A stretch of 64,000 bases of DNA from Bacteroidota bacterium. GTDB lineage: Bacteria > Bacteroidota > Bacteroidia > B-17B0 > Aurantibacillaceae. The translations under genes and the position numbers were made by a program. The notes under the pieces are model-generated. The model was given only the letters and a program-made list of their open reading frames with translations, had not been told where the DNA came from and made no database searches. Position 1 is the first letter of the stretch; each line of letters opens with the position of its first letter. Positions 9,498-17,574 of the stretch are shown here, in pieces. The DNA lies in assembly GCA_016194985.1 (NCBI GenBank), contig JACQAK010000013.1, forward strand, positions 101,999-165,998. Reading direction: 5' to 3'.

Positions 9498-10622
9498 TTA
9501 TGGTAAAAATATTTTTAAGTAAAATGATTCGTTCTTTTCATTCTTTATTTCTAAAGTGTAAAATCCCGAGTTTAGCTTTTTTGCATCTAAGTTTAATTCA
9601 TACCTATTGTCACCGGATACTTTTAACTCAGAAGTTGCGCTAGAAATTCCATTTTTAGTTTTCTCTTTATCTTGCTTAACATCAATGTCAATGGGTTTAG
9701 ATTTGACATCTGTTAAATTGAATTTCAATTGCCCCTGGCTTTTATATTCTTCTAAAAATTTAAAATATACTTTACCATCGTAGGCATTATAATACGATCC
9801 GTCTAATTGATTTTTCAAAGCAACGTATTTTAAGCTTTTTAATTCATTTATGACCTTAGTGTTAAATACCCATGATTCGGTTTTGTTAATAACAACCCCG
9901 TCACTCAATTTTTGAACTTGCCATGCGTATTTAGAACCATCTTTTAATTCTTTAGCATCATAAGGATATTGAACTTGGTGTTCCTTGAGGTAATTTTTAA
10001 CCATAGCTGGTGAATTAATTGTAATTGCCTCTTCAGCGGATTGATCCTTTTTCATTTCGGAAACTATCATTCGATAAAATTCTCCTTGGTTTAATAAAGT
10101 AAACGGTTCGCTGTGTGTCCATGATAAAATAGGGTTCTTTGAATCAACAGTATCACCATCAAGGGGATTAACTAAGTATAAATATTGATTAAAATCAGCT
10201 TCTAATTCATCACAAAAATCATCGACTTTATCCGCCCCATTTTCCACTAAAATAGAACTACATATTTTATATCTTCCACTAGCCAAATTATGAGTTGTTT
10301 TAAGATAATTTGCTTGCGATGAGCTGGAATATTCAACCGATGCAACCCCTCTATTTCCAGAGGTTCCTGAATTTAATCCTTTTGAAAGTTTAAACGGTTG
10401 TGACTTAACGGTTAGTAAAACGACATTACTGGAACTATACAATTGTGTTAAAATTTGAACCTGCTTTTCATTTTCGCCATTCATAATCCCAACATTCAAT
10501 AGTGCTTCCGGAGTTATATTAAATGCCTGCACTGAAATATTAATAATACTTACTTGAGATTTCATTGTAATTTGAAACAGCAAACACAAAAGTATTGTTC
10601 TAAAAAATACTGGAATTTTCAT
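9498..10622 (-). CDS. Secreted protein with Ig/Fn3-like domains (TANFOR-like architecture)
   Basis: The 374-residue protein has a signal peptide (about 1-22, ending MKSQ). The middle (about 150-260) reads LYLVNPLDGDTVDSKNPILS, then later YAWQVQ and ESWVFNT. This is an Fn3/Ig-like strand pattern that I associate with Bacteroidota proteins of the TANFOR type, which lie beside RHS-like genes; that assignment is from memory and moderate. The C-terminal 90 residues form a second beta sandwich ending SGFYTLEIKNEKNESFYLKI. It starts three bases after the barrel gene and precedes the OmpH-like gene by 19 bases. It is probably periplasmic or surface-associated, perhaps in assembly of the RHS chain. 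Confidence 0.75.
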   Translation of the reverse strand: MKIPVFFRTILLCLLFQITMKSQVSIINISVQAFNITPEALLNVGIMNGENEKQVQILTQLYSSSNVVLLTVKSQPFKLSKGLNSGTSGNRGVASVEYSSSSQANYLKTTHNLASGRYKICSSILVENGADKVDDFCDELEADFNQYLYLVNPLDGDTVDSKNPILSWTHSEPFTLLNQGEFYRMIVSEMKKDQSAEEAITINSPAMVKNYLKEHQVQYPYDAKELKDGSKYAWQVQKLSDGVVINKTESWVFNTKVINELKSLKYVALKNQLDGSYYNAYDGKVYFKFLEEYKSQGQLKFNLTDVKSKPIDIDVKQDKEKTKNGISSATSELKVSGDNRYELNLDAKKLNSGFYTLEIKNEKNESFYLKIFLP

Positions 10623-10625
10623 GCG

Positions 10626-13124
10626 TTAAAAATTTAGGATTATTTTTGTACTACAATAATATGGAAATTTTTTTAGATTATTCAAATCGTAGCCATTAAA
10701 TAGGTCTCCAACGATGAATTTCTCAATTTGATTTTCCCAATAGAATGACTTGGAAAGTTTTATATTTGATTTTAGTATAAAGCCGGGATAAAACTGATTG
10801 TTCAATTTATAAGCTGATTTACCGGCTACGGTTATGCTTGATCCATTTTTAAATTGATAGCCAATATCAAGAACACCAAGGAATACATTATTATTTGTTG
10901 AATCTTTGAGATTATTTTTAAACCATGACAAATTTAGTCCAGTCTTAAAACCTCCTTTAAAAGAAATTTGATGGTAGTATGCAAAATTTTGAAAATTGAT
11001 TTGTGTACTATCGGTATTAACAAGATAATAGTTGTATAAGAAATTAAATTGCTTTTGTACATTCCTACTTTTGGGTGTAAAGGTTATAATTCCAGTTGTT
11101 ATAGAATTTTTATTTTGTATATGATAATTATCGCCATTTAAAGTCCTGATTAAAGGGGTATATCCTACACGTAACATCAAACCTCTTCGTATTTTGTACG
11201 AAATAGTATTATTAATACTGTAAAAAGTATTTTTATAATTTAATAATTTTAATAAGTTATCTTCTTCATAACGAAACATACCCGTATATCTTAAAACTTT
11301 ACTCAGAGGTTGATCTAGTTTTACTTCATACCGCATATTATCTGATCTTATAAAACCGATACCAAAACTTTTAAAGAAAGGATCAACCCATCTTACAGAC
11401 AAAGTTAGGTTGGATTTAGTTACTGGTATTTTTGTAGATAATTTTACTAAAAAAGCATAAGATCGAAAATTAGAAAAAATTTCTTTAGCGGCAGTTCTTA
11501 TAACCTCCATATTTAAGTCTGACTCCTGTAAAGACGATTTACCTAGTGCGATATCTAAAAACGTATTTTTAAGCAACTTTTGGCGGATATCAGCTTCAAT
11601 TACTAAATTGGATTCCTTTGGTTTGGATGTGATATCTGTGGAAGTAGGGTTTAAATAAGAGTTTAATCCTTTACCCAGCAAGAAACCAACAAAAAAATGG
11701 TTATTTTCTTTTGTTCCAACTCCAAATTTTAGTGAAAGAATTTTTCTCCCCGCTGATAGATTATTAATATCAAAATAATTGTATGAATTTCTAACATTTT
11801 GCAAAAAACCATCAATATTTTTGTTGTTGTATAACAGAGTGCTTACTGTTGTTCCATAAGTAAAACCAAAAAAGCGATTATTTATTTGATACTCAACATT
11901 GATACCCCTTACTGGAATATTATTTGCAAGGAAAGTTGAATAGTTTGGATAACACAATCCTAAGTCAAATTTTTTAATACCACTTAAAAAATTTTGAATT
12001 TTATTAAAGTAAGGCAATTTAGATAAATAAGGTGCGTACCCCGAATTAGTGAGGGTTTCTAATTCATTAATTTTCGCCTGAGTTTTCTTTGTTGAATCAT
12101 TTAAAAGATCATACTTACTCTTATATGTATCATATAATTTCATTACTGAATCCGATTTGTTTTTATAGTAAATTGCTTTTTGGGCTATTGAGTCAGCTTT
12201 GGAGTAGTATTGATTGTTTTTTAAGGTGTCTTTTTTATTAGCATATTTGTTTAGAAATGAAGAATCGGGGTTATTTGTGTTTAGTTTGGTTTTAGTTGTG
12301 TCTATTTTTAATTTGGGTAATTGTAATGCTTTTACATCGGGTTTATTTATAGTTGTTGTATCAATAGGCCATTTATCCGGACTAATAGAAGATAAGTAAT
12401 CTGTGTATGCCATTTTTTGCATCAATTGTTGCTTTTGAGAATTTAAATCTCCCAATTGATTCTTATATGAATCTAAATTCCCCGTTAACTTATTACTAAG
12501 TTTATCCTTATAGCGATCAGCATTATAGCTAATTCTAAAATAATTATTTAACCCAATTAAATTTTTTTGTGTAGAATAAAAAAATGTAACATCAAGAGGG
12601 ATATTAAATAAATCTAAGCCTAGTCGCCCTTCAGTTTTAATGGCAGATGCAGGCGTAGGCATATTAATAGTATAAGGTAAAAAGCCATAATCATATCCTA
12701 ATGATATATTCCCTGTTGGAAAGACTGTTTTTAGTTTTTTTAAAAGAGAATTTTTATTTGATGAGCTATCTTTACCTGCGTTATGAAAAGGTATTTTTTC
12801 TTTTAAACTGGATTTAAGTGAATCTTTATTTAAATCTTTTTTAAGTCCTGATCGCATTGAACTATCATTTGCAGATAGCTTTTTAGGTAATACGGGAACA
12901 TTGATTTTTTTTGAAAATACATCTTTATTTAAACGATTAGATGCCGTATCGACAGAAAAAACACTTGTTGGTTTTAGATCAATCTTCTTTATAGAATCTG
13001 TTTGTCCATGCATACCTACAACAATAAATTGAACTAATATAAAATAGAATATGTGTGGAATACTAAAATTCAATTTAATAACTATTTCGATTAATAAATG
13101 TACTGAAAAAATACTAATGAACAC
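10626..13124 (-). CDS. Putative outer-membrane beta-barrel protein, first gene of the RHS operon
   Basis: The protein is up to 832 residues. The GTG start at 13124 gives an implausibly long leader; a TTG at 13073 gives a better signal peptide (LNFSIPHIFYFILVQFIVVG, then MHGQ), so I favour the shorter form. After a Ser/Lys/Asp-rich low-complexity stretch come a predicted coiled-coil region (about 215-350, YKNQLGDLNSQKQQLMQKM) and then a long series of alternating amphipathic strands. The chain ends in an aromatic strand (CSTKIILNF), as expected of an outer-membrane barrel. It heads the eight-gene operon, divergent from 13161. A dedicated translocation or anchoring pore for the RHS chain is a plausible but unproven role. 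Confidence 0.75.
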   Translation of the reverse strand: MFISIFSVHLLIEIVIKLNFSIPHIFYFILVQFIVVGMHGQTDSIKKIDLKPTSVFSVDTASNRLNKDVFSKKINVPVLPKKLSANDSSMRSGLKKDLNKDSLKSSLKEKIPFHNAGKDSSSNKNSLLKKLKTVFPTGNISLGYDYGFLPYTINMPTPASAIKTEGRLGLDLFNIPLDVTFFYSTQKNLIGLNNYFRISYNADRYKDKLSNKLTGNLDSYKNQLGDLNSQKQQLMQKMAYTDYLSSISPDKWPIDTTTINKPDVKALQLPKLKIDTTKTKLNTNNPDSSFLNKYANKKDTLKNNQYYSKADSIAQKAIYYKNKSDSVMKLYDTYKSKYDLLNDSTKKTQAKINELETLTNSGYAPYLSKLPYFNKIQNFLSGIKKFDLGLCYPNYSTFLANNIPVRGINVEYQINNRFFGFTYGTTVSTLLYNNKNIDGFLQNVRNSYNYFDINNLSAGRKILSLKFGVGTKENNHFFVGFLLGKGLNSYLNPTSTDITSKPKESNLVIEADIRQKLLKNTFLDIALGKSSLQESDLNMEVIRTAAKEIFSNFRSYAFLVKLSTKIPVTKSNLTLSVRWVDPFFKSFGIGFIRSDNMRYEVKLDQPLSKVLRYTGMFRYEEDNLLKLLNYKNTFYSINNTISYKIRRGLMLRVGYTPLIRTLNGDNYHIQNKNSITTGIITFTPKSRNVQKQFNFLYNYYLVNTDSTQINFQNFAYYHQISFKGGFKTGLNLSWFKNNLKDSTNNNVFLGVLDIGYQFKNGSSITVAGKSAYKLNNQFYPGFILKSNIKLSKSFYWENQIEKFIVGDLFNGYDLNNLKKFPYYCSTKIILNF

Positions 13125-13133
13125 ATTTTATAT

Positions 13134-13141
13134 TAAATTTG
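13134..13141 (+). promoter_or_regulatory. Candidate -7 box (TANNTTTG type)
   Basis: TAAATTTG matches the Bacteroidota -7 consensus TANNTTTG and lies 20 bases before the ATG at 13161. No good -33 TTTG box is visible at the usual spacing, so support is weak. Confidence 0.3.
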
Positions 13142-13160
13142 GGCTATAAAATATATAATC

Positions 13161-13772
13161 ATGAAAAAACAAATCCTATTAATAATATTCGTAACACTAA
13201 CATTTTTTATAAATGCACAAATATTAATCACTGCGGGTAAGCATCAATATGATTTTTTTAAATCCTATGAGGATTATAAAGCTGATAAGGCAGTAGATGG
13301 AATCCAAGTAACTATTTGTAAAGGTTCTAATATTGAATATACTGAAAACGGGGCGAAGAAAAAATCTAAAGCATCTAAACTTCCTTATTCGTGGTTTTGT
13401 AATAGTGAGGGCATGTTGATGAGAGTTTTTGATGGCGATTTATATTACGTAGTTGTAGACGGAGCGGTTTCCTTTTATATTAAGGTAAGTGAAGGGACTA
13501 TTTCAAAACCTGATAATGCTGATTATATAATAAGTGGTGATGTCAGTAACACTTGGCCAAATGAATACTACTCTTTAACTCCTAATGGAACAATAGAAAA
13601 ATTAAAAGACAAAATTTTAGAAGAGTATTTAGAGAAATACAATTTAACATCACAATATGAAAATGATCCGAATTATAAAAGACAGGCTAAAGATTGCGTG
13701 ATGTGTTGGGCAAATAAAAAGACAAATAAAAAAATAAAATATACAAAATTGATTAATGAAAAAATCAAGTAA
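13161..13772 (+). CDS. Secreted protein of unknown function
   Basis: The 203-residue protein has a typical signal peptide (MKKQILLIIFVTLTFFINAQ). The mature part is beta-rich and shows no known motif; late cysteines (CVMC, about residue 175) could bind metal or form a disulphide. It is transcribed divergently from the RHS operon and followed after 63 bases by a secreted T9SS substrate in the same direction. Function unknown. Confidence 0.75.
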   Translation: MKKQILLIIFVTLTFFINAQILITAGKHQYDFFKSYEDYKADKAVDGIQVTICKGSNIEYTENGAKKKSKASKLPYSWFCNSEGMLMRVFDGDLYYVVVDGAVSFYIKVSEGTISKPDNADYIISGDVSNTWPNEYYSLTPNGTIEKLKDKILEEYLEKYNLTSQYENDPNYKRQAKDCVMCWANKKTNKKIKYTKLINEKIK

Positions 13773-13835
13773 TTTTATATTTAGAGAATTTTAAACTATC
13801 GGAAACTTTTTTACATTTATTTAAAATTATACAAC

Positions 13836-14408
13836 ATGAAAAAACAACTACTAATTATTTTTATTGCCTTAAGTTGTGTTGCAATTAAAACAAAAGCACA
13901 AACCGTTACAATTACTCATACTACTACTTTACCATCTTGCCCATCTTGTTGTGATGGTTCTTTTACTGTTACACCTTCGGGATGTAGTGGTTACACGGTT
14001 GACATTATGCCGAATTTCAGTATTGGCGCCCCAACCATAGTGGGGAATGATTGGATTTATGCCAATATATGCGCTGGTACATACTCTATTATTGTTTCAG
14101 CCAATTTACCATGTAGTACAGCTGTTCAAATGTGTAATATGAATTTTATAGCTACAGGAATAGAAAATCAATCGCAGAAAAAAGATGTACCAATTATTTA
14201 TCCTAATCCAATAATTGACCGTTTTACGACAAACATCGAAGGGATTAAGTTAATTGATGTGTCGGATATCTATGGAAGACGTTTTAAATATATTAATACC
14301 CTTGAAAATGAAATTTCATTAAGAGAATTATCAAAAGGAATATATATAATTTCAATTTATAGTGATGAAAATGCTTTAGTTTTGAGAAAAAAAGTAGTGA
14401 AAGAATAA
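13836..14408 (+). CDS. Small T9SS substrate with type A C-terminal sorting domain
   Basis: The 190-residue protein has a signal peptide (MKKQLLIIFIALSCVAIKTKAQ), a short cysteine-rich domain (about 23-105, eight or more cysteines, probably disulphide-bonded) and a C-terminal type IX sorting domain. The hallmarks of the latter are IYPNP at about 119-123, DIYGRR in the middle and SKGIYIISI near the end, followed by VLRKKVVKE. Type A domains direct export across the outer membrane by the T9SS and are normally cleaved off. A strong hairpin terminator follows at 14443. The function of the small cargo domain is unknown. Confidence 0.85.
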   Translation: MKKQLLIIFIALSCVAIKTKAQTVTITHTTTLPSCPSCCDGSFTVTPSGCSGYTVDIMPNFSIGAPTIVGNDWIYANICAGTYSIIVSANLPCSTAVQMCNMNFIATGIENQSQKKDVPIIYPNPIIDRFTTNIEGIKLIDVSDIYGRRFKYINTLENEISLRELSKGIYIISIYSDENALVLRKKVVKE

Positions 14409-14737
14409 TTTGAAATGGTGCCTGTATTTAATAAAGCATCAAAAACTTGTTATTCTCGAATAACAAGTTTTTTTAATTTAAAAAGCAATTTTGTTTCTTT
14501 TATTCAATTCTTTTAATTAGTCCGTAAATACCCCACAATTTATAAAATCGGCAATCAATTCCTTCACAAATTTACTTTAAACATTAAAGATGTGCTTTTG
14601 TATCGTCCTGAAATAAGTTAACATAAATAACAAAAGCCAAAAATTCCATCGGTATAATTATGTATGCCATGAGACATAATTTATTGTAATATTTTTATTC
14701 AAAAAAGAGTTAAATTGCATACCTTTTTAGAATATTT
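14409..14737. other. Intergenic stretch: terminator plus upstream region
   Basis: This 329-base AT-rich gap holds the terminator at 14443-14474. Near 14716 it holds a TACCTTTT sequence about 20 bases before the next ATG, a loose match to the TANNTTTG -7 box. No reading frame or RNA gene is seen. Confidence 0.5.
14443..14474 (+). terminator. Rho-independent terminator
   Basis: AAACTTGTTATTC and GAATAACAAGTTT form a near-perfect 13-bp inverted repeat, followed by a run of T. It lies 35 bases after the T9SS substrate gene and ends its transcript. Confidence 0.8.
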
Positions 14738-15085
14738 ATGGAAAACTTAATCATCAACAGAAAGCAAATTAGTTTAGAAAAAAACAAGGAATTCTCTTTT
14801 AAAATCCCTGTTTTATTTACCCCGATAGAATGTGAATTTATACTTGATAGAACAGACAATGAAACCGATGAAGAAGTTGTTGTGGTGTTTAAATTAAAAT
14901 GCACGAAAAGCGGATCAGAAAGCGAAAATAAACAACTTTCAGTTCAGGTGATTGAAAGAACAACCAGTTCATCACTTAAATACTTGGATTTACAAGGAGA
15001 ATTTTTACTTCTAAGTTGTACTGCAAATAAAAACATACAATTTGCCTTTAGTATCAGAAGAAATTTTTCAAGAACGATTATTTAA
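14738..15085 (+). CDS. Hypothetical protein
   Basis: A 115-residue cytosolic protein with no signal peptide or membrane segment. It is predicted to be mostly beta strand, with an acidic loop (TDNETDEEVVVV) in the middle. No family is recognised. Its stop codon overlaps that of the convergent histidine kinase gene by four bases. Gene status rests on a complete ATG frame and a plausible upstream region. Confidence 0.6.
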   Translation: MENLIINRKQISLEKNKEFSFKIPVLFTPIECEFILDRTDNETDEEVVVVFKLKCTKSGSESENKQLSVQVIERTTSSSLKYLDLQGEFLLLSCTANKNIQFAFSIRRNFSRTII

Positions 15086-15870
15086 ATTTTATTTTTTCTT
15101 TTAAACTCAATGGAAATGGTAGTTCCACTATTTTCATCGCTACGAAGAATAATCAACCCTTTATTTATTTCAACGATTTTTTTTATAATCGCTAAACCTA
15201 ATCCTGTAGTTGGTTCATTTTCAGTCCCCAATCTTTTAGCATTTGAATATGGCAGAAACAATTCTTTTTGCAATGTTGCCGGAATGCCTATCCCCGAATC
15301 CGTAATTTCAATAACAACACTGTTACTTAATGCATGGAGCTTCACTTGTATAAACCCTTTTCGAAGAGTAAACTTTATTGCATTCGAAAGTAAATTATCA
15401 ATAACTCTTTTAATATCATCGGGATTTACAAAACAAAAATTATCTTCGGAAGGTATGGATAGATTTATTTCAATGTCTTTGCTTTTGGCTAATAAATAGT
15501 GAATTTGAGATTGATGTTTTACCAGATCATTTATTGAAATCCATGCACAAGTTTGACTATAATTCTTTTTTTGATTTAGTTTATCATTGAAAATAAAATC
15601 ATTGAGCATATTATTTCCTTGCTCACATACGGTATTGATCATCCTGCTGAATTCATGGAGGTCGGAAGCAGGTTGATGGGCTAATTTTACGGCAAGTAAA
15701 GAATTCAAACCCGAAATTTTTGCGATTAATCCTTTTAAGTCATGCGCTACATGGTAAATACTTAACCCTTCTTTCCTTTCTTCTTTGAAGTGCTCCGTGT
15801 GCGATACTTGTCTTTCAATATCATCGATAGTTTTACTACCTACAGCATTATTGATTTCTTTTTTACTCAT
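15082..15870 (-). CDS. Orphan cytosolic sensor histidine kinase
   Basis: The kinase has 262 residues if translation begins at ATG 15870. The frame stays open upstream to 15966, but those 32 codons fall inside a highly structured sequence and do not look like protein. It shows an H-box variant (YHVAHDLKGL, His about 43), an N-box (NLLSNAIKFT), G1 (DSGIGIP) and G2 (TGLGLAI), so it should bind ATP and autophosphorylate. There is no membrane segment and only a short N-terminal region, so the signal is probably cytosolic or comes from a partner. No response regulator is adjacent. A hairpin (15874-15900) and a folded RNA domain (15924-16037) precede it and may control its translation. Confidence 0.85.
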   Translation of the reverse strand: MSKKEINNAVGSKTIDDIERQVSHTEHFKEERKEGLSIYHVAHDLKGLIAKISGLNSLLAVKLAHQPASDLHEFSRMINTVCEQGNNMLNDFIFNDKLNQKKNYSQTCAWISINDLVKHQSQIHYLLAKSKDIEINLSIPSEDNFCFVNPDDIKRVIDNLLSNAIKFTLRKGFIQVKLHALSNSVVIEITDSGIGIPATLQKELFLPYSNAKRLGTENEPTTGLGLAIIKKIVEINKGLIILRSDENSGTTISIEFKRKNKI

Positions 15871-15873
15871 TTT

Positions 15874-15900
15874 GATTTTTTGGATGAACACCAAAAAATC
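15874..15900 (-). promoter_or_regulatory. Hairpin three bases before the kinase start codon
   Basis: On the minus strand GATTTTTTGG, a 7-base loop and CCAAAAAATC form a perfect 10-bp stem ending three bases before ATG 15870. It would bury the A-rich translation start region. No T run follows, so it does not look like a terminator. It could be the expression platform of the RNA domain just upstream (inference). Confidence 0.5.
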
Positions 15901-15923
15901 AGCGCAGGCTAATTGTAATACTT

Positions 15924-16037
15924 GTATTCTGCGGGAGTCGAAGCCCGTACCTACAAAATAAAACAACGCCCACGCCTTCCCGTGAACGTTACTAAATTCC
16001 CCTGTAGGTATTGTGAATTTTCGACTTTTCAGAATAC
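15924..16037 (-). ncRNA. Candidate structured leader RNA (three-way junction with pseudoknot)
   Basis: Nested perfect complements are visible. P1 pairs 15924-15931 with 16030-16037 (8 bp). P2 pairs 15948-15955 with 16003-16010 (8 bp). P3 pairs 15965-15974 with 15981-15990 (10 bp with two G-U pairs when read on the minus strand, loop GGAAGG). A short hairpin has stem 15932-15935/15944-15947 (CGGG/CCCG) and an 8-base loop. Seven loop bases (UUCGACU) are complementary to AGUCGAA in the junction strand (16020-16026), giving a pseudoknot. Hairpin, P2 and P1 abut without spacers, favouring stacking. The minus orientation is preferred because the kinase gene follows and G-U pairs fit it. I do not recognise the family; tmRNA and tRNA do not fit. 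Confidence 0.55.
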
Positions 16038-16260
16038 AGAATAATTTAAGAAACGCTAATTTTTATATGTTGTGATTAATAGTTATGCCATAGATTTATT
16101 TTTGTTATTGTACACAGCAAATATAAGATTTTTGGGCATAAGTTTCTCGTCCCTCCGAATAACAATTTGAAAAACAATTGTTTAGGGAAGATTAAGAATG
16201 TAATTTTTTAATGAAATTTATCTCCGACTACGTTTTAATTAAATAGAGATAATTTTCATT

Positions 16261-16458
16261 TTATTCCCCCGGTAATCCTAACTTATCAAATATGTATTTT
16301 ACTTGTTTGGGATTGTAATACCAACCATATCGTTTGCCTAAATCTTCTTTGAAAGGCTCCAACCATGTGGTCATAGAGCGTACTCCAATTTTGTACAAGT
16401 CTGCTAATTCTTTTTTCGAATAAGGCTTAATTTCTAACACTTCATTTTTTTCTTTCAT
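16261..16458 (-). CDS. Small helix-turn-helix DNA-binding protein
   Basis: The 65-residue protein carries a helix-turn-helix core (PYSKKELADLYKIGVRSMTT, then WLEPF) followed by YYNPKQVKYIFDKLGLPGE. This layout resembles short DNA-binding proteins common in Bacteroidota phages and integrative elements, which act as excisionase-like or repressor proteins (from memory). It diverges from the small-gene cluster at 16848, with the repeat-rich region between them, so it may bind those repeats. It marks the left side of the recombinase island. Confidence 0.65.
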   Translation of the reverse strand: MKEKNEVLEIKPYSKKELADLYKIGVRSMTTWLEPFKEDLGKRYGWYYNPKQVKYIFDKLGLPGE

Positions 16459-16557
16459 ATCCGGGTAGGACGTTAGAGCTATAAATCCGTTGCGTTTTTT
16501 CTGCTAAATACTGTTAAGGTTTATACCCTTTTCGAGCATCTAAGTTGGTTTTCAGTC

Positions 16558-16656
16558 AACGAGAGTTAACGAAACGCAATAAGAGTGAACGAGAGTGATC
16601 CATTTCAATCGAGTAAGCATATCGATCAATAATATAACATATGAGTTAACGAAACG
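16558..16656. repeat. Direct repeats, possible operator or replication sites
   Basis: GAGTTAACGAAACG occurs at 16563-16576 and again, exactly 80 bases on, at 16643-16656. AACGAGAGT occurs at 16558-16566 and 16588-16596 (30 bases apart). A CAACTT-TCGG-AAGTTG hairpin follows at 16658-16673. The spacings are close to whole helical turns (80 and 30), as for binding sites of one protein. The 16459-16847 gap has no convincing gene. Confidence 0.55.
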
Positions 16657-16729
16657 ACAACTTTCGGAAGTTGCCAAAAAAGAGTAGTTGAGATTTGTAC
16701 CGTAAACTACTATAAGAGCATTTAAAAAA

Positions 16730-16809
16730 TATGCGATAAAATATACTCTTATTGACGATGAAAAATTAAACAAGAATAGAATATGCGGTAAAATATGCGC
16801 TAAATATAC
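16730..16809. repeat. Iteron-like repeats TATGCGnTAAA
   Basis: Three copies of TATGCGnTAAA are seen at about 16730, 16782 and 16794. The first and last extend into the AT-rich ATATAC. They lie directly before the small-gene cluster at 16848 and could be protein-binding sites for its promoter or for replication or excision. Confidence 0.5.
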
Positions 16810-16836
16810 AGTAACTGATTATAAACATGTAAAAAA

Positions 16837-16843
16837 AGGAGGA
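16837..16843 (+). promoter_or_regulatory. Strong Shine-Dalgarno (AAGGAGG)
   Basis: A full AAGGAGG stands four bases before ATG 16848. Almost no other gene in the window has one, which fits foreign origin of the island and fixes the start of this gene. Confidence 0.75.
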
Positions 16844-16847
16844 CAAG

Positions 16848-17270
16848 ATGAGTAATACAACTGAAAACAAAGAGCAAACACAGCAAAACAAAGATAAAAA
16901 AACAGAAGAACCGAAAGATTGGTTGGAACTAATTCAAGATTTTATAAAAAACCCGGTTACAACCGGAATAACAGGACTCGCTGCCGGATATCTTTTAGGA
17001 ACATATAAAGCAAGTAAAGATATAGAAGCCATAAAAGCGGAGCATAAAGAACAAATGAAAGAACAGAATGATTTATTTAAACTCTTAGTAAAAGAAATAA
17101 GAGTTAACAATAAACTTTTGGCTTCAAAACAACACCAAGCATTACTATCCGCTGAAGATGAAAGCGATGATGAAGATGGCAACACACTTGAGATGGTAGA
17201 AGACGCAAAATCCAAAGTATATAATTACAAGCCTAAAACAAAAAAAAGAATATTTGAATTTAAAGCATAG
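16848..17270 (+). CDS. Small single-pass membrane protein of the recombinase island
   Basis: The 140-residue protein has a polar N-terminus (Gln/Lys/Glu-rich), a Gly-rich hydrophobic segment (NPVTTGITGLAAGYLLGTY, about 36-54) that could span the membrane, a Lys/Glu coiled-coil stretch (about 55-95), an acidic patch (AEDESDDEDG) and a basic tail. No family is recognised. The start is fixed by a strong AAGGAGG. The next gene begins 14 bases downstream after a weaker AGGAG, so they form one unit. Function unknown. Confidence 0.7.
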   Translation: MSNTTENKEQTQQNKDKKTEEPKDWLELIQDFIKNPVTTGITGLAAGYLLGTYKASKDIEAIKAEHKEQMKEQNDLFKLLVKEIRVNNKLLASKQHQALLSAEDESDDEDGNTLEMVEDAKSKVYNYKPKTKKRIFEFKA

Positions 17271-17284
17271 GAGAATAAAAGCAA

Positions 17285-17545
17285 ATGAAAACCACAACAG
17301 AAAAACAACACATAAAAATTCCGATTGAATTATTTTTAGATGTCTGCAAAATGATCCGCACTGGAAATTTAAATAATAAAATAACCGGAAGCAATGAAGC
17401 AACAGGAGAAGTGCTATTGGAATTATCCTTTTCAAAAGGAAATAAAATTCAAAATGATGCGCTACAAAACATTTATGAATCTGTGAGTGAATGGAACGAA
17501 CAGCGATATGGAGATGAAAATCCGGATGAGATCGCGCTTAATTAA
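17285..17545 (+). CDS. Hypothetical island protein
   Basis: An 86-residue soluble, acidic protein without signal or membrane segment, predicted mixed alpha/beta, with no known motif. AGGAG lies about 10 bases before the ATG. It sits in the same-direction run of small genes leading to the serine recombinase, so it is probably an accessory gene of the mobile element. Function unknown. Confidence 0.65.
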   Translation: MKTTTEKQHIKIPIELFLDVCKMIRTGNLNNKITGSNEATGEVLLELSFSKGNKIQNDALQNIYESVSEWNEQRYGDENPDEIALN

Positions 17546-17574
17546 TGGAAATAAATATTTTAAAATAAAACAAA

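Noticed and set aside
15871-15966. N-terminal extension of the histidine kinase (32 codons upstream of ATG 15870)
   Set aside because: The codons fall into the structured RNA and its hairpin, show no protein-like pattern, and a good Met start with an A-rich leader follows.
15924-16037. tRNA or tmRNA gene
   Set aside because: The TTCGACTCCCGC segment resembles a tmRNA T-arm, but the 5-bp T stem does not form, no CCA-type acceptor end or anticodon arm is present, and no tag reading frame is found.
16552-16773. Possible 73-residue minus-strand gene
   Set aside because: It lies across the direct repeats, has no ribosome-binding site or known motif, and its composition is that of AT-rich non-coding DNA.
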